DNA of 64,000 nt, from positions 62,001 to 126,000 of the forward strand of contig UQPF01000005.1 of assembly GCA_900542905.1 (NCBI GenBank). Reading direction: 5' to 3'. The stretch's first letter is position 1. Each line of letters starts with the position of its first letter. The position numbers and the translations under genes were made by a program. This document shows, in pieces, positions 26,872 through 34,810 of the stretch. This DNA is from an uncultured Collinsella sp. GTDB taxonomy: Bacteria > Actinomycetota > Coriobacteriia > Coriobacteriales > Coriobacteriaceae. The notes beneath the pieces are model-generated. The model saw only the letters and a list, made by a program, of their open reading frames with translations. It was not told the DNA's origin and made no database searches.

Positions 26872-27798
26872 ATGTCCGACCAGATGTCACGCCGCGGCTT
26901 CATGGGCGCCGCAGCAACCGGAGCCGTCGCGCTCGCCGGAGTCGCGCTCGCGGGCTGCTCCAACACCTCCGCGAGTTCCGAGAAATCGAGTGAAAAGGAG
27001 AAGGCCGTGAAGCCGGTCATCCTCGTCACGAGCTTCGGCACGAGCTACAACGACTCGCGCCACATCACCATCGGCGCCATCGAAGACGCTATCCGCGAGA
27101 AGTACTGGCAGGACTACGACATCCGCCGCGCCTTCACCGCGCAGATCATCATCGACAAGCTGAAGAAGCGCGACGGCATCACGATCGACAACATGACCGA
27201 GGCGCTCGACCGCTGCGTGGAAGACGGCGTGAAGGAAATCGTCGTGCAGCCGACGCATCTCATGGGTGGCCTGGAATACACCGACGTGAAAGACGAGCTC
27301 GACAAGTACGCCGACAAGTTCGACAAAATCTCGCTCGGCGACCCGCTGCTCACCTCCGACGACGACTACAAGAAGGTGGCCGCAGCCATTAAGGAGAACA
27401 TGGCGTCCTTCGACGACGGCAAGACGGCGCTGTGCCTCATGGGCCACGGCACCGAAGCCGATTCCAACGCCGACTATGCCAAGATGCAGGAAGTGTTCAA
27501 GAACGAGGGCTTGACGCAGTTCTTCGTCGGCACCGTCGAGGCTGAACCGACCTGCGAGGATGTTATCGCCGCCGCGAGCGCCGCAGGCTACAAGAAGGCC
27601 GTGCTCGCGCCGTTCATGGTGGTCGCGGGCGACCACGCGAACAACGACATGGCAGACGAGACCGACCCCGACAGCTGGGCTGCGAAGTTCGTGGCCGCCG
27701 GCTTCGAAGTGACGTGCCTGCTCCAGGGTCTGGGACAGAACGTCGCGGTCGACGACATCTACGTCTCGCACGTGGACGACGCCATCGCCAAGCTGTAA
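26872..27798 (+). CDS. cbiK: Tat-exported lipoprotein CbiK, sirohydrochlorin cobaltochelatase
   Basis: Inserts cobalt (or iron) into sirohydrochlorin. 308 residues from the ATG at 26872, preceded by GAGGAAAGG. The N-terminus is a twin-arginine signal (SRRGFMGAAA) ending in the lipobox LAGC (Cys29), followed by a Ser/Glu/Lys-rich spacer and then the CbiK fold: SFGTSYNDSR, VQPTHLMGG (His129), LMGHGTEADSNADY (His192) and VVAGDHANNDM (His255). Periplasmic CbiK forms are known from Desulfovibrio. Export is odd, because sirohydrochlorin and the rest of the pathway are cytoplasmic. The gene heads a riboswitch-controlled unit with an ABC importer. Confidence 0.88.
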   Translation: MSDQMSRRGFMGAAATGAVALAGVALAGCSNTSASSEKSSEKEKAVKPVILVTSFGTSYNDSRHITIGAIEDAIREKYWQDYDIRRAFTAQIIIDKLKKRDGITIDNMTEALDRCVEDGVKEIVVQPTHLMGGLEYTDVKDELDKYADKFDKISLGDPLLTSDDDYKKVAAAIKENMASFDDGKTALCLMGHGTEADSNADYAKMQEVFKNEGLTQFFVGTVEAEPTCEDVIAAASAAGYKKAVLAPFMVVAGDHANNDMADETDPDSWAAKFVAAGFEVTCLLQGLGQNVAVDDIYVSHVDDAIAKL

Positions 27799-27807
27799 AC
27801 TCGCCGC

Positions 27808-27880
27808 GCACGGGGGCGCCGGTCGCGTCCCCGTGCAACGGGCATGCGCCTTCCCCGACTGACGGCGCATGCCCGTTGCA
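27808..27880 (+). terminator. Two consecutive GC-rich hairpins after cbiK
   Basis: GCACGGGG (27808-27815) pairs with CCCCGTGC (27829-27836). A second stem of 17 perfect base pairs joins 27834-27850 and 27864-27880 around a 13-base loop. The two share three bases. Neither is followed by a T-run, so they look more like an attenuating or transcript-end-protecting structure than a full terminator. They probably lower expression of the transporter genes relative to cbiK. Confidence 0.5.
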
Positions 27881-27942
27881 TTCGCATCCCGCCCGCCCAC
27901 CGCACGGCGCGGGCGGTCGAAGCGATTGAAAGGAACCCCTCC

Positions 27943-28476
27943 ATGTTGAAGAAAACCCTCGCCTTCGCCCTGTCGGCGGCGCTTTTCGCGTTCTCGCTCG
28001 CCGGCTGCGGCGGAAATTCAATCGACAGCGCAAAGGCAAGCGATGCCGATTCCCAGGAAAAGACCGAACAGGTGGCCGATGCGCCCGAGGGCGCAAGCGC
28101 TGCCCCCATCACCGCCGACAAGGTGGCCGACGGCACCTATCCGATCACCGTAGATTCCAGCTCGAGCATGTTCAGGATTGTGGACGCCCAGCTCATCGTG
28201 GAAAACGGCTCCATGCACTGCGTGATGACACTTTCCGGCACGGGCTACGGCAAGCTCTTCATGGGCACGGGCGACGAGGCTGCCGCCGCGAGCGAGGCCG
28301 ACTTCATCCCCTATGCGGAAAACGCGGAAGGCAAGTACACCTACGACGTGCCCGTCGAAGCGCTCGACGAGGACACCGCCTGTGCCGCGTGGAGTATTAG
28401 AAAAGAGCGGTGGTACGACCGCACGCTCGTATTCGAATCCGCCGGCGTCGATCTGCGCGCCGACGCGCTGAAGTAA
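27943..28476 (+). CDS. Lipoprotein with putative ligand-binding beta domain
   Basis: 177 residues. The ATG at 27943 is chosen because it is preceded by AAAGGA and gives a clean lipoprotein signal (MLKKTLAFALSAALF ... LAGC, Cys22). After an acidic spacer there is one domain with DGTYPITVDSSSSMFRI, CVMTLSGTGYGKLFMGTG and FIPYAENAEGKYTYDVPVEAL. A related domain forms the N-terminal part of the next protein. I do not recognise a named family with confidence. The context (exported chelatase, corrinoid/iron-type importer) suggests surface capture of a tetrapyrrole or metal. That is inference. Confidence 0.75.
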   Translation: MLKKTLAFALSAALFAFSLAGCGGNSIDSAKASDADSQEKTEQVADAPEGASAAPITADKVADGTYPITVDSSSSMFRIVDAQLIVENGSMHCVMTLSGTGYGKLFMGTGDEAAAASEADFIPYAENAEGKYTYDVPVEALDEDTACAAWSIRKERWYDRTLVFESAGVDLRADALK

Positions 28477-28480
28477 CGCC

Positions 28481-30052
28481 ATGCGGTCGATTCTTCCCAA
28501 GGGGGAAAGCAGGAAGCGTCGCAGCATCGCGGTGCGCGTGATCGCCTGCATTCTCGTCGCCCTGCTCGCGCTTCCTTTCGCGGGGTGCAGTGCGAGCCCG
28601 AACGCGACCGGTGGCACGGCAGGCTCTCAGGAATACACTGTGAGCGTCTCGCTTTCCGGCGGGTCAGGGCGCGCAAGCATCGCCTCACCCACCGCAATTG
28701 TGAAGGATGGCGACACCTACACCGCGACCATCACCTGGTCGAGTTCGAACTACGACAAGATGACCGTCGACGGCGTGGACTACGCGCCCGTAAACGACGG
28801 CAGCAACTCCACGTTCGAGATACCCGTCACGCTCGACGAGGACATGGCCGTGTCGGCCGAGACCGTCGCCATGTCGACGCCGCACACCATCGACTACACG
28901 ATCCACTTCGACTCATCCACCATGAAGGAGAAATCGGGCGACGATGCAAGCGGCGGCTCCCCTGCGGGAACGGCTTCAAGCGCCGCGGCCGACTTCCACA
29001 ACGCAGATTTGGGCTGCGGCTGGGAGCCGACGGGGACGCTTCAGCTAGAATACGCCAAGCACTTCACTATCGACGAGTACGAAGGCGGCCTGCGGCTTAT
29101 CTGCATTTCGAACGGGGAGCGCTTCCTCGTGGTGCCGCAAGATGCGAAGGTACCTGATGGGTTGAGCTCCGACATCGCGGTCATAAGGCGCCCCACCGAC
29201 AAGGTGTACCTCGTGTCGTCGGCGACGATGTGCCTGGTCGACGCGCTCGATGCGAACGACAATATCATCATGTCGGGCACGAAGGCCGACGATTGCTCGG
29301 TCGCGGGCTTCAAAAGCGCACTCGAAAGTGGGGAGATCGCCTACGGCGGCAAGTACAGCGCGCCCGACTACGAGCGAATATCGGCCTCGGGCTGCACGCT
29401 CGCCATCGAGAACACCATGATCAACCACACACCCGATGTGAAGGAAAAGCTGCAGAAACTCGGGCTCGTCGTGCTCACCGAACAGTCGTCGAGCGAGCCC
29501 GAAGCACTCGGGCGCGTCGAGTGGATTAAGCTTTTCGGCGTCCTGTTCGACAAGGAAGACGAGGCCGCGCACCTGTTCAACGAGCAGAAGGCCCGCGTCG
29601 AGCAAACGTCGGGGCTCGCGTCGTCAGGTAAAACCGTGGCGTATTTCTACATTAACTCGAACGGGGCCGCCGTCACGCGGCGGGCGGGCGACTACGTGGC
29701 GCAGATAATCGAGCTTGCAGGCGGCAGCTACGCGCTCGATGACGCGCAGACGGCGTCGACGTCAGGTTCGTCAGTAACGCTCGAAATGGAGCGCTTCTAC
29801 GCGACGGCGAAGGATGCCGACATCATCGTCTACAACGGCACCATCGACGAATCGGTTGCCACCTTGAACGACTTCGTAGGCAAAAACGCGCTATTGTCGC
29901 AGTTCAAAGCCGTGAAGAACGGCAACGTCTGGGTCACAAGCGCCGACATGTACCAGCAGATGACTTCTACCGCCGACATTATCGACGAACTGCACGGGGC
30001 GTTCACCGGCGATGACGCGAGCGACTTCCATTATCTGAGGAAGCTCGGCTAG
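28481..30052 (+). CDS. Substrate-binding lipoprotein of corrinoid/metallophore ABC importer with extra N-terminal domain
   Basis: 523 residues. A lipoprotein signal ends at LPFAGC (Cys36). Residues about 50-145 repeat the domain of the preceding lipoprotein (TITWSSSNYDKMTVDGVDY, TFEIPVTLDEDMAVSAETVA). A Ser/Gly/Ala linker follows, then a class III periplasmic-binding fold (about 170-523) of the BtuF/FecB kind with IAVIRRPTDKVYLVSSATMCLVDAL-type start, a helical backbone, and DIIVYNGTIDES. The ATG at 28481 has no good ribosome site but lies only 5 bases after the previous stop, so it is probably coupled. Corrinoid or haem/siderophore substrates are possible. Confidence 0.8.
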   Translation: MRSILPKGESRKRRSIAVRVIACILVALLALPFAGCSASPNATGGTAGSQEYTVSVSLSGGSGRASIASPTAIVKDGDTYTATITWSSSNYDKMTVDGVDYAPVNDGSNSTFEIPVTLDEDMAVSAETVAMSTPHTIDYTIHFDSSTMKEKSGDDASGGSPAGTASSAAADFHNADLGCGWEPTGTLQLEYAKHFTIDEYEGGLRLICISNGERFLVVPQDAKVPDGLSSDIAVIRRPTDKVYLVSSATMCLVDALDANDNIIMSGTKADDCSVAGFKSALESGEIAYGGKYSAPDYERISASGCTLAIENTMINHTPDVKEKLQKLGLVVLTEQSSSEPEALGRVEWIKLFGVLFDKEDEAAHLFNEQKARVEQTSGLASSGKTVAYFYINSNGAAVTRRAGDYVAQIIELAGGSYALDDAQTASTSGSSVTLEMERFYATAKDADIIVYNGTIDESVATLNDFVGKNALLSQFKAVKNGNVWVTSADMYQQMTSTADIIDELHGAFTGDDASDFHYLRKLG

Positions 30053-30056
30053 CACC

Positions 30057-31097
30057 ATGAAAAGCCGACTTTCCATGACATACGACGAATCGGGGCGCGC
30101 CGCGCGGTGTCGCGTCGTGACGGCGCTGCTCGCTGTTGCCCTCATCGTGCTCGTCGGGGCCAACCTGTGCATCGGGAGCGTGCTCGTGCCAGCAGACCAC
30201 ATCCCCGGCATCCTTTCGGGCGGCGCGGCCAATTCCATGGAAAGCCAGGTCATCTGGGAGATTCGCCTGCCGCGCGTGCTTTCAGCCGTGCTTCTCGGCG
30301 GGGCGCTTTCCCTCTCCGGGTTCCTGCTGCAGACGTTTTTCAACAACCCCATCGCCGACCCGTTCATCTTGGGCGTCTCCTCGGGTGCAAAGTTCGTCGT
30401 AGCGCTTACGATGATTGTACTTCTGGGCGCGAACCAGGCCATGTCCTCCCCGGCCATGGTGGCCGCAGCGTTTCTGGGCTCGCTTATCACCATCGGCTTC
30501 GTGCTCCTCATCGCACGGCGCATAAGTTCCATGGCCATACTCATCGTGGCGGGCGTCATGGTGGGATACATCTGCTCGGCGGCGACGAACTTCCTCATCG
30601 CCTTCGCCGACGACCAGTCCATCGTGAACCTGCACAACTGGTCTTTGGGTAGCTTCTCGGGTTCGAGCTGGGACGACATCGCGGTCATCGCGGTCGTGGT
30701 GATCACCGTGAGCGCATGCGTATTCGCGATATCGAAGCCCCTTTCCGCCTTCCAGCTGGGAGAAGCCTACGCGAAAAGCGTCGGCGTGAACGTCGCACGC
30801 TTCCGCGTGGTGCTCGTCCTTCTAGCGAGCATGCTCTCCGCCTGCGTGACCGCGTTCGCTGGTCCGGTGTCGTTCGTAGGCATCGCGGTTCCGCATCTCG
30901 TTAAGTCGGCGCTGAAGTCGTCGAAGCCTATCCGCGTGATTCCTGCGTGCTTCTTGGGAGGCGCCATCTTTTGCGCGGGCTGCGATTTGATCGCGCGCAC
31001 GCTGTTCTCCCCCGTCGAGCTTTCCATCAGCGCCGTCACCGCCATCTTCGGCGCGCCGGTGGTTATTGCACTCATGTTGAAGAAGCGGGTGAGGTAG
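30057..31097 (+). CDS. ABC importer permease, BtuC/FecCD family
   Basis: 346 residues with about nine to ten membrane segments. Family markers are IRLPRVLSAVLLGGALSLSGFLLQTFFNNPIADPFILGVSSGA-type N-terminal region (first half), WSLGSFSGSSWDDI, and the coupling-helix region GPVSFVGIAVPHLVK. It begins 4 bases after the binding-protein stop and its TAG abuts the ATG of the ATPase gene. Placement under a cobalamin riboswitch favours corrinoid import over iron, but the family cannot be split on sequence alone. Confidence 0.9.
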   Translation: MKSRLSMTYDESGRAARCRVVTALLAVALIVLVGANLCIGSVLVPADHIPGILSGGAANSMESQVIWEIRLPRVLSAVLLGGALSLSGFLLQTFFNNPIADPFILGVSSGAKFVVALTMIVLLGANQAMSSPAMVAAAFLGSLITIGFVLLIARRISSMAILIVAGVMVGYICSAATNFLIAFADDQSIVNLHNWSLGSFSGSSWDDIAVIAVVVITVSACVFAISKPLSAFQLGEAYAKSVGVNVARFRVVLVLLASMLSACVTAFAGPVSFVGIAVPHLVKSALKSSKPIRVIPACFLGGAIFCAGCDLIARTLFSPVELSISAVTAIFGAPVVIALMLKKRVR

Positions 31098-32414
31098 ATG
31101 GGGGAATTCGTGCCGCGGACCAAAACGCTCGGAGGGAACATTCCATGCTTGGCCAGTTCTGAGCTCGCACGAAAGCGCCAGAAGGCACTTTCGGCTCGTG
31201 CGGAACTGCGCGCGGAACGCCTCCTTCGAGCGGAGTCGAACCTCGAAACCCCGGTAAAAACGCAGGCTGACGGAGCGCCGCTTTTCCGCATAAGCGACCT
31301 GTCGGCGGGCTACGACAAGAAGGTCGTAGTCGAAGGCGTCGATCTGGAGGTTCGCGCGGGCGACGTCGTGGCACTCATCGGGCCGAACGGCTCGGGCAAG
31401 TCGACCATCTTGAAAACCATCACACGCCATCTGGCACCGCTTGCCGGCGCGGTCGAGCTCGACGGGCGGGAGATTTCCCGATGGAAGACGGCGGAGTTCG
31501 CAAGGAACCTTGCCGTTATGCTGACAGATCGCCCCCGAACCGAGCTCCTCACCTGCCGCGATATCGTAGAGGCGGGAAGGCATCCCTACACCGGGCGAAT
31601 GGGCGCACTCACGCCCGACGACCATAATCGGGTCGACGAGGCCATGAAAACCGCACATGTGGAAAAGCTTGCCGAGCGCGACTTCATGCAGATAAGCGAC
31701 GGGCAACGCCAGCGCGTCATGCTCGCACGCGCCATCGCGCAGGATCCGCGCGTGCTCGTGCTCGACGAGCCCACGTCGTATCTCGATATCCGCTACCAGA
31801 TCGACCTGCTGCGAATACTTCGCCACCTTGCGAAATCGCGGAATGTTGCTGTCATCATGTCCATCCACGAACTCGAGCTCGCGCAGAAAAGCGCCGACAA
31901 GGTGATTTGCGTGAAGGACGGCCGGGTCTTCCGCGCCGGCGCACCCGAGGACATATTCACGCGCGAGACGATTGGCGAGCTCTACGGCCTGCAACATGGC
32001 ACCTTCAACGAGCGCTTCGGCAGCGTGGAAATTGGGCGCCCGCACGGCGATGCGCACACGTTCGTCATCGCCGGCGCAGGTACGGGGTCGGCTGTGTTTC
32101 GCCAGCTCATCCGGCAGGGCAAGGCGTTCTACGCGGGCGTTCTGCACGAAGGGGACATCGACTGCGAGCTCGCGCGCGACCTGGCGACGGAATGCGTGGC
32201 CGAGCGCGCCTTCGAGCCGATCGGGGATAAAACCATAGCCCGCGCCAAAGAGCTCCTCGTCCACTGCACGCGCCTTATCGTGTGCCCCGCCGCCTTCGGC
32301 ACCATAAACGCCCGCAACGCAGAGCTCGTCGAGTTCGCACGCTCGCATGGTATCGAGGTCATGCGAGCGTGCGAAGGCGCATCGGAGGATTCCCAATTGG
32401 AGTGGGAAGGATAA
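31098..32414 (+). CDS. ABC importer ATPase (BtuD/FecE type) with extra N- and C-terminal parts
   Basis: 438 residues, against about 250-270 for a usual BtuD. Residues about 62-300 are the ATPase: Walker A GPNGSGKST (95-103), signature ISDGQRQR, Walker B VLVLDEPTSYLD. Residues 1-61 are not conserved ATPase sequence, and residues about 16-40 are the translation of repeat family A copy 3 (31127-31232). No start codon lies between the repeat and the ATPase domain, so the repeat must be translated. Residues about 315-438 form an added domain (HTFVIAGAGTGSAVFRQLI, ELLVHCTRLIVCPAAFGTIN) that looks nucleotide-fold-like and is of unknown role. Confidence 0.85.
   Translation: MGEFVPRTKTLGGNIPCLASSELARKRQKALSARAELRAERLLRAESNLETPVKTQADGAPLFRISDLSAGYDKKVVVEGVDLEVRAGDVVALIGPNGSGKSTILKTITRHLAPLAGAVELDGREISRWKTAEFARNLAVMLTDRPRTELLTCRDIVEAGRHPYTGRMGALTPDDHNRVDEAMKTAHVEKLAERDFMQISDGQRQRVMLARAIAQDPRVLVLDEPTSYLDIRYQIDLLRILRHLAKSRNVAVIMSIHELELAQKSADKVICVKDGRVFRAGAPEDIFTRETIGELYGLQHGTFNERFGSVEIGRPHGDAHTFVIAGAGTGSAVFRQLIRQGKAFYAGVLHEGDIDCELARDLATECVAERAFEPIGDKTIARAKELLVHCTRLIVCPAAFGTINARNAELVEFARSHGIEVMRACEGASEDSQLEWEG
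31127..31232 (+). repeat. Structured repeat family A, copy 3, inside a coding region
   Basis: Core 31153-31209 aligns with the other two copies: CAGTTCTGAGCTCGCACGAA at the start and TCGGCTCGTGCGGAACT at the end. The inner stem GAAAGCGCC with GGCACTTTC (one mismatch) closes an AGAA loop. Outer arms are short and imperfect (31127-31136 with 31223-31232, 9 of 10 paired), so this copy looks older. It is read in frame as part of the N-terminus of the ABC ATPase. Confidence 0.65.
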
Positions 32415-32430
32415 ACTGGACTTTTTTTAA

Positions 32431-32523
32431 GGATCCTCAGGCTACAGCTCCTACGCCGGCGAGGTCTCCAAGGCGCCGGAGAACCTCGTGAACAGGAATT
32501 TCCACGCCGACGAGCCCAACTAG
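32431..32523 (+). pseudogene. IS3-family orfB transposase remnant
   Basis: Thirty codons translate to GSSGYSSYAGEVSKAPENLV then NRNFHADEPN and a stop. Intact IS3 OrfB integrase domains carry the sequence SY.GE....ENL..R.F.A..PN just before WVTDIT, so this is the segment before the catalytic core, truncated on both sides. It follows directly on the last importer gene, after a run of seven T, and marks the right border of the cobalamin island. The host tetR gene begins 3 bases later on the other strand. Confidence 0.7.
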
Positions 32524-32525
32524 GC

Positions 32526-33137
32526 CTAATCCAAGCGAGATTCCAGGCTCGACAGGCCGTTGAGCGTGAGGTCGTTGGCGACCTCCGAGACGCGCTCGAT
32601 AGGAACCGAGCCATCAGACAGTGCCCACGTGCGATAGATACCGATAATACCCGACAGCAAAAACGCCAGATAGTAGTCGAACATCTCGTCCTTGAGACCT
32701 TGGGGCAGCAGATCGCGTTCGGCAATCTCGTGCTCGAGCGGCGCACGAAGACGAGCCATAAAATCATCGAGCGGAATGTTCTCGATCAGCTGACGATTGA
32801 GCACCAAGTTGTTGCACAGTGCCTCGTTAACGGTTTTAAAGAAGGTCGCCGCCGCGCCCAGGGCGCGCTCGTTGGTGTCGCCGTCCATGGAAGCAAGCGT
32901 TTTCTCGACCGAGTCGACAATCATCTCCACCACATCGACGGCAATGGCATCGAGCAGGCCGTCAACCGTGCCAAAGTGAACGTAAAAGGTCTTGCGGTCG
33001 ACATTGGCCTCGCGCGCGATGGCACTCACCGTAATGTCTGCCAGCGGCTTTTCCATGAGCAGGCGCTCGAAAGCGGAAAGGATGGCATTGCGGCTGCGAA
33101 CGATGCGGCGGTCAAGACGCGGTTTGCTGGTTGCCAT
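32526..33137 (-). CDS. TetR-family transcriptional regulator
   Basis: 203 residues. The start at 33137 is chosen because GAAGGG lies 8 bases upstream; an ATG two codons earlier is too close. The N-terminal helix-turn-helix spans about residues 15-60 (ILSAFERLLMEKPLADITVSAIAREANVDRKTFYVHF is the whole region, with the motif DRKTFYVHF typical of TetR), and the rest is a helical ligand domain. The neighbour on the same strand is a YbhN-like membrane protein. The target and ligand are unknown. Confidence 0.9.
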   Translation of the reverse strand: MATSKPRLDRRIVRSRNAILSAFERLLMEKPLADITVSAIAREANVDRKTFYVHFGTVDGLLDAIAVDVVEMIVDSVEKTLASMDGDTNERALGAAATFFKTVNEALCNNLVLNRQLIENIPLDDFMARLRAPLEHEIAERDLLPQGLKDEMFDYYLAFLLSGIIGIYRTWALSDGSVPIERVSEVANDLTLNGLSSLESRLD

Positions 33138-33253
33138 GGGCATGTCCCTTCGATATGCGAGCATTCATCAACAGATGAGAGATAATCTACGTAAGAGGAT
33201 TATCCCCCATACAGCACAAATATGCCCCGCATCATGAAGAACGCACGACTACC

Positions 33254-34561
33254 CTACTGCGACTTAGGGTGCTTCTTCTTATTGAGTGCCGACGGAGATA
33301 CGCGAATACCGTCGCCTGTCTGGCGCACATAGGCTTTATGAGCCGGCTTAGCGGTCCCAGAAGCCTTCTGAGCCTGCTTCTTGGGATCAACGGTAACAGC
33401 ATTCGTGGGGTGGGGCTTTGTGGGCGCAGAGGGCGTTTGAGGCGTGCGACCGAGCTTGCGCATCACGCGATCCCAGCGCGCATGGATGCTCTCGTTGTGG
33501 GCACTCTTAAGGCCCAGCAGGGGCGCAGCCAAAATGGTCGGCGCAATAAACGTAATGAGGCGCCACAGCAGATAGCCGGCGGTCGAAGCCGACCCAAAGA
33601 AATGACCCAAGAACAATGCAAAGCCGCCCTCAGCGCCACCAGTTCCACCGGGCAGGGGGACCGCAGAGCTCAACAGCTGGACAAAGGCGCTCGCGGCCAT
33701 GACCGAGAAAAAGTCGACCTCGTGGTGGCCAAAGGCAAGCATCAGGAAATACGGCACGAGGTAGAAAAACGCGAGCTGTAGCATGGTGATGACCACCGTG
33801 AGCAGCATGGACGAAAAGTGGCCAGCCGAAAGCTTGAACTTCTCGGAGAACGAGTAGATCTCGCCATCGACAAACGTGCGCCATCCCTCGATCTTAGTGG
33901 ACGAGACGCCTATGCGCTCGAGCCAATTAATGATGCAATGGGCGACGCGCGTGACGGTCTTAGGCATGAGCGCGACGGCGAAGATGCCAAGCAAGATGCA
34001 GCAGTGCCCACCAAAGCTAAAGACGCACAGCAGCGTCATGTCGCCATAGCGCTCGGCAAAAAACGGCATGCGAGCAAGCAGGAGGATAGCGCCCCAGGCA
34101 ACGAGGCCAAACTGGTACACGATAAAGCGCGTGAACTGCGTGGCTCCGGCCTCGCCGACATTTTGGCCCGCTTTGGTCAGGCGGTAGATCTGGGCGGGAG
34201 TCGAGCCCATCATCATAGGCGTCAAGTTGCCAAAGAAGATGCCACTCGCCTCGACCGAAATGAGGTCGCGAATACCGACGGGCGAATATGGGTCGAGCCA
34301 GACGGCGATCGCATAGGCCACAATGCCAAAGAACAGATACATGAACATGCAAAGACACGCGACAACGAGCCATGGCGCCTGGACGCTCGACATAGCGGCC
34401 CAGAACTGCCCCATCTGCCCGGTAACCACCAGATAGACGATATAACCCACCAGCACGACGCCGATAAAGATGGCGCCACGGCGTGCACTCTTATTGTCAT
34501 CTCCGCCCGAGGCCTCAACCTCGACCTGGGGCTTAGACGTATGCTGAGAGGACTCCGTCAT
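33254..34561 (-). CDS. YbhN/UPF0104-type flippase-like membrane protein
   Basis: 435 residues with about eight membrane segments of the lysylphosphatidylglycerol synthase N-terminal (flippase-like) superfamily. Markers are ASGIFFGNLTPMMMGSTPAQIYRL and SSAVPLPGGTGGAEGGFALF, corresponding to the paired PxxxGG motifs. The C-terminal roughly 70 residues are basic, Pro/Lys-rich and probably cytoplasmic. The ATG at 34561 follows AGAAGGAG. No synthase domain is attached, so lipid transport or an accessory role is more likely than lysinylation. Confidence 0.85.
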   Translation of the reverse strand: MTESSQHTSKPQVEVEASGGDDNKSARRGAIFIGVVLVGYIVYLVVTGQMGQFWAAMSSVQAPWLVVACLCMFMYLFFGIVAYAIAVWLDPYSPVGIRDLISVEASGIFFGNLTPMMMGSTPAQIYRLTKAGQNVGEAGATQFTRFIVYQFGLVAWGAILLLARMPFFAERYGDMTLLCVFSFGGHCCILLGIFAVALMPKTVTRVAHCIINWLERIGVSSTKIEGWRTFVDGEIYSFSEKFKLSAGHFSSMLLTVVITMLQLAFFYLVPYFLMLAFGHHEVDFFSVMAASAFVQLLSSAVPLPGGTGGAEGGFALFLGHFFGSASTAGYLLWRLITFIAPTILAAPLLGLKSAHNESIHARWDRVMRKLGRTPQTPSAPTKPHPTNAVTVDPKKQAQKASGTAKPAHKAYVRQTGDGIRVSPSALNKKKHPKSQ

Positions 34562-34674
34562 GAGACTCCTTCTAACAGTCAAAATATCTTGGATATTGTA
34601 CCCGTAAGGGCCATAAGCAGAACGCAAAGCTCTGGTTCAAACGGGAATTGCAGACGGTTGTTTGAAAATAAAAA

Positions 34675-34701
34675 ACCCGGCCTTCCATGGGAAGTCCGGG
34701 T
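34675..34701 (-). terminator. Terminator after the tRNA pair
   Basis: On the minus strand ACCCGG-A-CTTCC, loop CAT, GGAAG-G-CCGGGT, then TTTTTTATTTT: a strong rho-independent terminator at the end of the two tRNA genes. Confidence 0.85.
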
Positions 34702-34711
34702 ATCAGATGCG

Positions 34712-34788
34712 TGGTAGCCCGTACCAGATTCGAACTGGTGATCTCCGCCTTGAGAGGGCGGCGTCCTAAACCGCTAGACGAACGGGCC
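34712..34788 (-). tRNA. tRNA-Glu (CUC), second copy in the transcript
   Basis: 77 bases on the minus strand with encoded CCA. The acceptor stem is GGCCCGT with ACGGGCT (first pair G-U), the anticodon stem CCGCC with GGCGG encloses the loop CTCTCAA (anticodon CTC), and the T-loop is TTCGAAT. Identical to the neighbouring copy. Confidence 0.95.
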
Positions 34789-34810
34789 ATAAGCCTCAGC
34801 AGAAAAGAAG

